Source: Streptomyces sp. NBC_00223
GTDB taxonomy: Bacteria > Actinomycetota > Actinomycetes > Streptomycetales > Streptomycetaceae
Length of the DNA stretch: 64,000 nt
Assembly: GCF_036199905.1 (NCBI RefSeq)
Contig: NZ_CP108109.1
Span: 310,001-374,000 of the forward strand
Direction: 5' to 3'
The translations under genes were made by a program, and so were the position numbers. The notes below the pieces were generated by a model. That model had not been told where the DNA came from. It ran no database searches and worked only from the letters and a program-made list of their open reading frames with translations. Shown here in pieces: positions 16,748-23,457 of the stretch. The stretch's first letter is position 1. Every line of letters begins with the position of its first letter.

Positions 16748-18267
16748 GCGCGGGCACGGGCCTGGCTCAGCCGCCGGGCCGCACCGACAGCTGACCCGCC
16801 CCCACGCAGCAGCCTCCGCAGCCCCCGCGGCACGACCCGCCCCCGATCGACGGATACGGCGACCGGCCCGGGGGCCCGCGGGGGCGGCGGTTCGGCGACC
16901 CGCCGGACGGCGGGTCCGACCGCCAGCCCGGCAGGCGGCACGGGCGTGAGCCCGGGTGCGGAGGCGATGGCCGGACCGGCGGACGCCGCGGAGGCAGCGG
17001 GCAGCGGTCCAGCGGCGGACGGCCACGGCGGCGCCGCCCGCAGCCCTGCGGGCGGCACAGGCGTGAGGCCGAGCGCGGAGGCGATGACCGGACCGGCGGG
17101 CGCCGCGGAGGCCGGCAAAGGCAGCGATCCGGCGGCGGACTGCCGTGTCGGCATCTCCGGCACCCCGGCGGGTGGCATGGGCGCGAGCCCGAGCGCCGAG
17201 GCAGTCGGCGCCGCAGGCGGGCGTACCGAGGTGGCGACCAGGCCGGCCGACGGCGTGAAGGCCGATACGGGCAGCGGCCCCACGGTCGGTGGCACGAGCG
17301 CCGGGGCGGACTCATGGGCGCGGGCTCGGACGAGGGTTTCGGACAGGGCGAGCAGGGCCGTTGCGATCTCGTCCGGGTGGTCGGCCGTCGTGATCTCCTT
17401 GATCTGCTCGGGCGTGGCCGCGCCCGTCCGCCCCGGCGGCAGCGCGCGGCGCAGCCTGCGCAAGTGCGCCCGCTCGTACGGGTCGGGGAGGGCCTGGTCG
17501 ACGGCCTCCGGGCCGAGCAGCGCGGCCCAGACGGCGGCCTCCTCCCAGGGGTCGTAGGCGTCCCTGAGCAGTTGGGCGACCCTGCGGGAACGCCAGCCGC
17601 GCGCCCGCTGGTCCTCGCCGCTCGCGACGGCTCCGCGCAGCCCCTCGGGCAGCGGCCCGCGCAGCAGCGCCGGGTGCTGGTCGGCGAGGTCCGGCAACTC
17701 CTGGACCGGATACATCCACACCAGCGCCCGGTACCGGTTCACGTACCAGCGCAGCGGCCGGACGTAGCCGAGTCTCGCCAGCCGTACGAAGCGGTCGCGG
17801 CCGATGCCCAGTTGCTTCGCCGCGTCCGTGCTGCTGACCAGGCGCACCCGGTCGAGCAGGGCCTGGGGACGGCCGTCCGGGTCGAGCAGCCGGGCCACCT
17901 CGGCGGCCGGTACCTTCCGTACGCGCGGGCCGCAGGCGACCGTGCGCACCTCGCCGATCTGGACGGCCACGTCGAAGTCGTCGTGGTCGAGCCCGAGCGT
18001 GTCACGCGCCCGGCCCAGCGTGAGCAGCGTCCCGCTCCCGGGCGGCGCGCCCGGCGCCGGCCCGATCCCCTTACTCCGCGCGGACAGCTCCCGCCGCGCC
18101 GCGCTCCCGGCACGGGCCCGCGCGTCCTCGACCCCCGCGCTCCCGGCCCGTACTTCCCCCGCCCGGACCCCGCCGGCCGGCACTCCGCCCGCCCGCGGCT
18201 CCTCGTCCCGTACGTCCCTGCCCCGTACGTCCTTGCCCCGCGTGACCTCGGTCGTCTTCACGGTCAT
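16654..18267 (-). CDS. DUF6397-like protein, possibly frame-shifted at its 3' end
   Basis: About 537 residues from the ATG at 18267 with GAGGGAG upstream. The core (about residues 80-320) has two helix-turn-helix-like stretches: LTLGRARDTLGLDHDDFDVA and STDAAKQLGIGRDRFVRLAR; both resemble DNA-binding excisionase-type folds. I recognise the pattern as the Streptomyces DUF6397 family, of unknown function. A proline/alanine-rich region follows with three imperfect repeats of about 39-40 residues (plus-strand 16931-17290). The family normally ends soon after a short basic RGLRRLLRG-like tail; here the frame runs on about 50 residues into the helicase gene, while the -1 frame would stop at 16767 (see findings). 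Confidence 0.65.
   Translation of the reverse strand: MTVKTTEVTRGKDVRGRDVRDEEPRAGGVPAGGVRAGEVRAGSAGVEDARARAGSAARRELSARSKGIGPAPGAPPGSGTLLTLGRARDTLGLDHDDFDVAVQIGEVRTVACGPRVRKVPAAEVARLLDPDGRPQALLDRVRLVSSTDAAKQLGIGRDRFVRLARLGYVRPLRWYVNRYRALVWMYPVQELPDLADQHPALLRGPLPEGLRGAVASGEDQRARGWRSRRVAQLLRDAYDPWEEAAVWAALLGPEAVDQALPDPYERAHLRRLRRALPPGRTGAATPEQIKEITTADHPDEIATALLALSETLVRARAHESAPALVPPTVGPLPVSAFTPSAGLVATSVRPPAAPTASALGLAPMPPAGVPEMPTRQSAAGSLPLPASAAPAGPVIASALGLTPVPPAGLRAAPPWPSAAGPLPAASAASAGPAIASAPGLTPVPPAGLAVGPAVRRVAEPPPPRAPGPVAVSVDRGRVVPRGLRRLLRGGGSAVGAARRLSQARARAHSSPTSVSRITARPSSSEAARSTSADRPQP
16931..17290. repeat. Three imperfect in-frame repeats of about 118 bp
   Basis: Units begin near 16934, 17051 and 17171 on the plus strand. 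On the coding (minus) strand each encodes a copy of ASALGLTPVPPAGL followed by a Pro/Ala/Ser-rich segment. The units differ by scattered substitutions and small indels, so this is an ageing tandem duplication in the disordered part of the DUF6397-like protein. Confidence 0.7.
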
Positions 18268-18281
18268 CACTCCCTCGCTTC

Positions 18282-18305
18282 ATTCGTTCACTGACAGTGA
18301 CGAAT
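18282..18305. promoter_or_regulatory. Operator-like palindrome upstream of the DUF6397-like gene
   Basis: TCACTG-A-CAGTGA (18288-18300) is a perfect inverted repeat, flanked by ATTCG on the left (18282-18286) and CGAAT on the right (18301-18305), with a single extra T at 18287. It lies 15-38 bp upstream of the start codon, where a repressor would block initiation. The binder is unknown; autoregulation by the HTH-containing product is a simple hypothesis. Confidence 0.5.
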
Positions 18306-18393
18306 GTAGCGCGAAAGCCCGACAGCCCGTGACGAGCCTGTGGATAACTCCGAACTCCCCCGGAAAATCGGGAAGTTCGAGGAAGTGAGGAAA

Positions 18394-18798
18394 TCAGGAA
18401 GGCGCGGCGTCCGACTGGCGCGGCGGGACCCCGAGGTGTTCGCCGACCCGGCGGACGAGATGGGTCATCTCATAGGCAACCTGGCCGATATCCGCCTCCA
18501 TCCCGCTGAGCACGGAGAGGCAACTGCCGTCCCCCGCCGCGGTCACGAAGAGGAAACCGTCGTCGAACTCGATCATGGTCTGCCGTACGTTCCCGGTCCC
18601 GAACTGCCGCCCCGCGCCCTTGGCCAGACTGTGGAACCCGGAGGACACAGCTGCCAGATGCTCGGCGGTCGGACGGTCGAGATCGCCACTGGCGCCGGTG
18701 ACCAGCCCGTCGTTCGACAGGACGAGTGCGTGCTGCACATGCGGCACTCGCTGTGTCAGGTCGTCGAGCAGCCACGCGAGCCCGTTGCTCACCGTCAT
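18394..18798 (-). CDS. Roadblock/LC7 domain protein
   Basis: 134 residues. The sequence GLAWLLDDLTQRVPHVQHAL, LSNDGLVTGAS and the later TMIEFDDGFLFVTAAGDGSCL are typical of bacterial roadblock/LC7 proteins related to MglB. In Streptomyces these usually sit in conservons beside a sensor kinase, a DUF742 protein and a small GTPase, and act in GTPase-coupled signalling. Here none of those partners is adjacent: the neighbours are the DUF6397-like gene and a YnfA gene on the same strand. It therefore looks like an orphan copy, probably acting with a GTPase encoded elsewhere. Confidence 0.85.
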   Translation of the reverse strand: MTVSNGLAWLLDDLTQRVPHVQHALVLSNDGLVTGASGDLDRPTAEHLAAVSSGFHSLAKGAGRQFGTGNVRQTMIEFDDGFLFVTAAGDGSCLSVLSGMEADIGQVAYEMTHLVRRVGEHLGVPPRQSDAAPS

Positions 18799-18916
18799 CG
18801 CCTACCTCCGGTCTCCGCTGCGGCTACGAGCCTGGTACGCCCGCGGCGCTACGGCAACCCCCTCTCGGATCTCGGTCGCGATTCGGCCGATGTCACAGAG
18901 AGCGGGCCGACGAAAT

Positions 18917-19252
18917 TCAGCCGCCGCGCGGCGCGTACATGATGACCGCCACGCCGACGAGACAGATCACCGCCCCCGTGATGTCGAAGCGGTCGGGGCG
19001 GTAGCCGTCCAGGGCCATGCCCCACAGCAGCGAGCCCGCGACGAAGACCCCGCCGTAGGCGGCCAGGATGCGCCCGAAGTCGGCGCTCGGCTGGAGGGTG
19101 GCGACGAACCCGTAGAGCCCCAGGGCGACGATTCCCGCGCCCACCCAGCCGAAGCCCCGGTGCTCGCGCACTCCCTGCCAGATCAGCCAGGCGCCGCCGA
19201 TCTCCAGCAGCGCGGCGAGGACGAAGAGGCCCACGGACCTGAGGGTGATCAC
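18917..19252 (-). CDS. YnfA family small membrane protein
   Basis: 111 residues from the GTG at 19252, giving the usual YnfA length (about 108-112). Four transmembrane segments can be seen, with the family signatures [13 protein letters not shown] near the N-terminus and [23 protein letters not shown] in the third helix/loop region (quoted in part: [13 protein letters not shown]). YnfA proteins are related to small multidrug resistance transporters; the function of actinobacterial members is not settled. Longer in-frame extensions to 19372 lack a ribosome site and would add a basic, non-conserved N-terminus. Confidence 0.85.
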   Translation of the reverse strand: MITLRSVGLFVLAALLEIGGAWLIWQGVREHRGFGWVGAGIVALGLYGFVATLQPSADFGRILAAYGGVFVAGSLLWGMALDGYRPDRFDITGAVICLVGVAVIMYAPRGG

Positions 19253-19490
19253 GCGACCATCATGCACGGCCGCCGTATCCGGCCCCGCCGCGGGCTCTGC
19301 CGACCGCGCCCGGCGCCGCCGTACGCCCCACAGGCCCGTCACACCGCGCGCACCGCCGTGCGCCACGTACACGGCCCGATAACGCCGCCACGGACCCGAT
19401 CCGGCGCCGGAATCGGCCCTTCACGCCCTCTCGACGCGGAGGTTACCCGCTGGTTAAGGTGCGCGGACCGAGACGAACAGGAGACGACGG

Positions 19491-20327
19491 ATGGCCGCGG
19501 CCGCGTACCCCGAGGACGACGACGCGCTCTTCGTGCTGACCGCCGCGTTGCTGACGCCCGGTCGGTTCCCCGGTGTGCTGGGGGACGACTATCCGGCCGC
19601 CTGCGCCGAACTCGGACTCGATCCCCAGGACGACGGCTACGGCCTCGTGTTCGGGCAGGACGCCGGCGGAGCCCGCTGGACGGTCGCCACCACGGACACC
19701 GCCGCGGTGGCGTGCGCGCTGGCCGCCTGGGACTGCGGGCTGGAGTACGAACTGTCGCCGGACGAGGACACCTCGGCCGCCACCCTGCCGGGCTGGCCGC
19801 TGCCGGTCGCCGTCGCCGCCCCCGGGCTGCCCGCGCCCTACGACCCGGACGAGGAGACCGGCGGCGGCCCCGCGCTCACGCCCCCGGACACCGCGCAGTG
19901 GGGCCCGGCCCAACGCCGCCTGGGCGCCGACGACGTCGCCCTGCACTGGCGGCAGTGGCGCGACGGGCTCGACACGCTCCACGGAGACATCAGCGGCGGT
20001 CCGGGCGACAGCGTGCCCGACGGGGCTCCGGACGCCGCCGGGCCGCCCGGCGCCGTCTCGCACCTGGGCGTACGCCGGGCGCTCGCGCAGGCCGAGGAGT
20101 ACGTGCGCCAACCGCCGCCGCCCGGCCGGGTCAGGACCGCCTACGGCGCGGTGCGGGCGGACGGTCCGGGCTGGAGCCTGGTCGGCAGGACCGACGACAT
20201 GGCCTTCGTACTGCTCGACGACGCTCCCGGCGAGGTGCTGCCCGTCGGGCGCGGACCGGCGCTGCCGGCACTGCTCGACGCGCTCACCCGGCTGGCGGCA
20301 GCGCCGGTGGCCGCCGCCTCCAGCTGA
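19491..20327 (+). CDS. Conserved hypothetical protein
   Basis: 278 residues from the ATG at 19491, preceded by AGGAGA at 7-nt spacing. I do not recognise a named domain. The protein is soluble and acidic (PEDDDALF at the start, SPDEDTS and DPDEETGGG in the middle) and rich in Ala, Gly and Pro. The order of features is an N-terminal alpha/beta-looking half, an acidic proline-rich linker, and a C-terminal third that looks folded (GWSLVGRTDDMAFVLLDD). No signal peptide or membrane segment is present. It stands alone between divergent ynfA and the convergent flavoprotein gene. Confidence 0.7.
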   Translation: MAAAAYPEDDDALFVLTAALLTPGRFPGVLGDDYPAACAELGLDPQDDGYGLVFGQDAGGARWTVATTDTAAVACALAAWDCGLEYELSPDEDTSAATLPGWPLPVAVAAPGLPAPYDPDEETGGGPALTPPDTAQWGPAQRRLGADDVALHWRQWRDGLDTLHGDISGGPGDSVPDGAPDAAGPPGAVSHLGVRRALAQAEEYVRQPPPPGRVRTAYGAVRADGPGWSLVGRTDDMAFVLLDDAPGEVLPVGRGPALPALLDALTRLAAAPVAAASS

Positions 20328-20346
20328 GCTACCGGAGTCCCGCCCC

Positions 20347-21771
20347 TCACACGCTCAGCCCGGCCGGCCCGAAAGGCGGCCGGCCCCGCGCGGCCGCGCT
20401 CCCCACGTCCGCGGCCACCGCGTCCGCCGCCTTCCTGGCCGCGACCAGCACCGGGTCCCACACCGGCGAGAACGGCGGCGCGTAACCCAGGTCGAGGCCG
20501 ACCATCTGATCGACGGTCATCCCCGCGGTCAGCGCGACCGCCCCGATGTCGACCCGCTTGGCCGCGCCCTCCCGGCCGACGATCTGGAGGCCGAGCAGCC
20601 GCCCGCTGCCGAGTTCCGCCGTCATCTTGACGGTCATCGGGGCCGCGTCCGGGTAGTAACCGGCCCGGCTGGTGGACTCGATGACCGCCGTCACGTACCG
20701 CAGCCCGGCCGCCCGCGCCTGGGACTCCTTCAGGCCGGTGCGGGCGATCTCGACTTCGCACACCTTGCTGACGGCGGTGCCCACGACGCCGGGGAAGGTG
20801 GCGTAGCCGCCGCCGATGTTGGTGCCGATGATCCGGCCGTGCTTGTTGGCGTGGGTGCCCAGGGCGATGTGCTGGAAGGCGCCGGAGACGAGGTTGAGCA
20901 CTTCCACGCAGTCGCCGCCCGCCCAGACCCGTTCGGTGCCGCGTACCCGCATCGCGCGGTCGGTGAGCAGCCCGCCGTGCTCGCCCAGCGGCAGCCCGGC
21001 CGCGCGGGCGAGGCCGGTGCCGGGGCGTACGCCCAGGCCCAGGACCACGAGGTCCGCGGCGAACTCGGCGTCGTCGGTGGCGACCGCCCGCGCCCGGCCG
21101 TCGGCGCCGGTGAGCACTTCGCGGACGGCGGCGCCGGAGACCACCCGCACGCCGAGCCCTTCGAGCGCGTCGCGCACCAGGCGGCCCATGTCGGGGTCGA
21201 GGGTGTTCATCGGCTGGTCGTCACGGTCGACGAGGGTCACGTCGAGGCCGTGCCGCAGCATGGCCTCGGCCATCTCGACGCCGATGTAGCCGCCGCCGAC
21301 CACCACGGCCCGCCGGACCCCGGCGCGGTCGAGACCGCGCAGCACGGCCTCGCCGTCGTCCAGGGTCTGCACGCCGAAGACGCCGGGCGCGGAGATGCCG
21401 GGGATCGGCGGGCGTACGGGCACGGCTCCCGTGGCGATCACCAGATGGTCGTACCCGGTCCACTCCTCGCGTCCTTCGGCGTCCCGGGCGCGTACCCGGC
21501 CGCCCGCGAGGTCCAGTTCGGTGACCTCGGTACCGAGCCGCAGGTCGATGCCGCGGGCCCGGTGCTCGGCGGCGGTCCGGGCGATCAGCGCGTCCGGGTC
21601 GCCGACGTCGCCGGCGATCCAGTACGGGATGCCGCAGGCGGAGTACGAGGTGTGATGGCCGCGTTCGAAGGCGACGATCTCCAGGTCGTCGGCGGGGCGC
21701 CTGCGGCGGGCCTGGGAGGCGGCGGACATACCGGTGGCGTCGCCGCCGATGACGACCAGACGTTCCGTCAT
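20347..21771 (-). CDS. FAD-dependent pyridine nucleotide-disulfide oxidoreductase, CoA-disulfide-reductase-like
   Basis: 474 residues from the ATG at 21771. FAD-binding VVIGGDATGMSAASQARR at the N-terminus, a single redox cysteine in HTSYSACGIPYW (about Cys43, matching the SxxxCGxPY site of CoA-disulfide reductase and NADH oxidase), NAD(P)-binding VVVGGGYIGVEMAEA (about residues 154-168), FAD contact VWAGGDC, and the C-terminal dimerisation domain to AYAPPFSPVWDP-like LGYAPPFSPVWDP. It probably reduces CoA disulfide, polysulfide or oxygen with NAD(P)H. The reading frame is open far upstream of the start, but only the part from 21771 shows family similarity. Confidence 0.87.
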   Translation of the reverse strand: MTERLVVIGGDATGMSAASQARRRRPADDLEIVAFERGHHTSYSACGIPYWIAGDVGDPDALIARTAAEHRARGIDLRLGTEVTELDLAGGRVRARDAEGREEWTGYDHLVIATGAVPVRPPIPGISAPGVFGVQTLDDGEAVLRGLDRAGVRRAVVVGGGYIGVEMAEAMLRHGLDVTLVDRDDQPMNTLDPDMGRLVRDALEGLGVRVVSGAAVREVLTGADGRARAVATDDAEFAADLVVLGLGVRPGTGLARAAGLPLGEHGGLLTDRAMRVRGTERVWAGGDCVEVLNLVSGAFQHIALGTHANKHGRIIGTNIGGGYATFPGVVGTAVSKVCEVEIARTGLKESQARAAGLRYVTAVIESTSRAGYYPDAAPMTVKMTAELGSGRLLGLQIVGREGAAKRVDIGAVALTAGMTVDQMVGLDLGYAPPFSPVWDPVLVAARKAADAVAADVGSAAARGRPPFGPAGLSV

Positions 21772-22016
21772 GTTCGGGTGGCTCCCTTCCGGGGGCGGTT
21801 GCCGGTACGGCCGTACGGGCAGCCTAGGCGGCGAACCGGCCCCGCGCGGGATGCCCCGCCCTCGCCCGCGAGACGCGAACACGTTCCGGCGTACGGCCCC
21901 GCGCACACTGTTCGTCCGCCGCGTCTCCCGGGCGACGGCCCCCTGGGCGCGAAACCGACCGCCGGAACCCGACCACCGGAACCGACCGCCGATCCGCGCC
22001 TTTGTGCAAGGCCCCC

Positions 22017-22577
22017 TCAGCCCGCCGACAGCCGGGCCCGGGCCTCCATCAGGGCGAAGCCGAGCAGGTTGAGGCCGCGCCACGCCGCCGGAGTCCGGGC
22101 CCGGTCGTCGTCGACGGCCAGGCCGATGCCCCAGATACGGTCCATCGGGCTGGCCTCGACCAGGACGCGTTCGCCCGTGCCGAGCAGATAGGCCCGCAGA
22201 TCCGGGTGCTGTCCGAACTTGTGCGCATTGCCCGCCGTGACGAGCCCGAAGCGCTCGCGCCGCCACACCGCCTCGTCGAAGCCGCGCACCGAACCGCCCA
22301 CGTCCTTCGCCGCCTTGGGGTGGCTCGCCGCCAGCGCCCGCTTCTCGGCCTCCGTGTCGCCGAACAGCCGGGCCTTGCCGGCCATCATCCAGTGCTCGGC
22401 GGTGGCGTACTCGACGCCTTCGACGGTGAAGGGCGCGGGCCACCACTGGCTGAGGCAGGCCGCGTCCACGCTGCCGTCGCACCGCGGGCGGTGGCCCCAG
22501 AAGTGGACGTACTTCACGCTCGCGCCGGTGGCCAGATGGGCGCGGAGGGCGTCGACCGAGCGGATGGCGGCGGTCAT
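22017..22577 (-). CDS. NADAR family protein (YbiA-like N-glycosidase)
   Basis: 186 residues. The family pattern is clear: VKYVHFWGHR, LSQWWPAPFTVEG, YATAEHWMMAGKARLFGD (quoted as TAEHWMMAGKARLF), a mid-protein KAAKDVGGSVRGFDE, and NAHKFGQHPDLRAYLL, ending with MDRIWGIGLA. NADAR proteins cleave N-glycosidic bonds, in riboflavin-pathway damage control and, in some bacteria, to remove ADP-ribose from guanine in nucleic acid. The start ATG shares one base with the stop of the upstream MOSC gene (TGATG), so the two are translationally coupled. Confidence 0.88.
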   Translation of the reverse strand: MTAAIRSVDALRAHLATGASVKYVHFWGHRPRCDGSVDAACLSQWWPAPFTVEGVEYATAEHWMMAGKARLFGDTEAEKRALAASHPKAAKDVGGSVRGFDEAVWRRERFGLVTAGNAHKFGQHPDLRAYLLGTGERVLVEASPMDRIWGIGLAVDDDRARTPAAWRGLNLLGFALMEARARLSAG

Positions 22578-23122
22578 CAGACGCGCTCCAGCGGGCGGTG
22601 CGGCGCGGCCGGGAGGATGACCGCGATCGGGTCGCCGGGGCGGATGTCGCCGCCTTCGAGCACGACGCTCATGATGCCGCCCTTGCGGACCACCGCGCCG
22701 GTCTCGTCACGGCCGACGACCTGCCTGAGCAGGCCGCTGCGGAAGTGCTCGATCTGCAGACAGGGATTGCGCAGACCGGTGACCTCGATCAGGGCGTCGG
22801 CGCCGATGCGCAGCCGGGTGCCCACGGGTAGGCCGAGCAGGTCCAGGCCGCGGGTCGTGACGTTCTCCCCCAGGTCGCCGGGGGTGATCTCGTACCCGGC
22901 GGTGCGCAGCTCGTCGAAGAGCTCGGAGTGGATCAGATGCACCTGGCGCAGATTGGGCTGCGTCGGGTCCCGGGCGACCCGGGACCGGTGCTGGACGGTG
23001 ACGCCGAGGTGCGCGTCGCCCTCCACGCCGAGCCCGGCGACCAGCCGGATGCTGTTCTGGTTGACCTTGCTGAACCGGTGCGTGGCGTCGCGACTGACCG
23101 CGATGACCGTGCCGCCGCTCAT
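22577..23122 (-). CDS. MOSC domain protein
   Basis: 181 residues from the ATG at 23122. The MOSC (molybdenum cofactor sulfurase C-terminal) domain is recognised from GLGVEGDAHLG at about residue 30, VHLIHSELFDELR, and PGDLGENVTTRGLDLLGLPVG, then the typical TGLRNPCLQIEHF with a conserved cysteine (about Cys122). These stand-alone proteins handle sulfur transfer to molybdenum cofactor or N-hydroxylated substrates; the exact reaction is unknown here. Codons upstream of 23122 are open but not conserved-looking. The gene overlaps the NADAR gene by one base. Confidence 0.86.
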   Translation of the reverse strand: MSGGTVIAVSRDATHRFSKVNQNSIRLVAGLGVEGDAHLGVTVQHRSRVARDPTQPNLRQVHLIHSELFDELRTAGYEITPGDLGENVTTRGLDLLGLPVGTRLRIGADALIEVTGLRNPCLQIEHFRSGLLRQVVGRDETGAVVRKGGIMSVVLEGGDIRPGDPIAVILPAAPHRPLERV

Positions 23123-23186
23123 GGAACGTCGTCCCCTCGATCGGATGCCCTGACCGCGCTCGCACCCTATCCGGAGGGTCGGCGGC

Positions 23187-23369
23187 TCAGCGACCGATTT
23201 GCCGCCGGCCGGCCCGGCGCAGCCGACGCCGCTGCGAGGGGTCGAGGGTGAGGTACGCCACCGCCGGCACACCCACGATGATCAGGAAGAACACCCACAG
23301 GGGGATCCAGTACAAGAGCACCAGACCCACCGCTACGCCACCGATGGCGAGCTTCGCTCGATTCGACAT
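23187..23369 (-). CDS. Small membrane protein
   Basis: 60 residues from the ATG at 23369. Two hydrophobic helices (KLAIGGVAVGLVLLYWIPLW and FFLIIVGVPAVAYLTL) are joined by a short turn and followed by a very basic tail, DPSQRRRLRRAGRRQIGR. Orientation by the positive-inside rule puts the tail in the cytoplasm. No function is known to me. It lies 64 bp downstream of the MOSC gene's start region on the same strand and 88 bp beyond the 3' end of tex, so it is probably its own transcription unit. Confidence 0.6.
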   Translation of the reverse strand: MSNRAKLAIGGVAVGLVLLYWIPLWVFFLIIVGVPAVAYLTLDPSQRRRLRRAGRRQIGR

Positions 23370-23457
23370 TTTCCCCGCCTTCGCCTCACGGCGGCCCACG
23401 CCGCGTCCTGGTACTGCCTACCATGTGGAACGCGTCGCGGGCCGTAAGGGTTCCCCG

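Noticed and set aside
19573-22191. 872-codon open frame on the plus strand
   Set aside because: It spans the hypothetical gene in another frame and then the flavoprotein gene antisense; no start signal or protein family.
20347-22482. Extended 711-residue version of the flavoprotein
   Set aside because: The N-terminal 237 residues are out-of-frame sequence of the NADAR gene and intergenic DNA; the FAD motif begins at the ATG at 21771.
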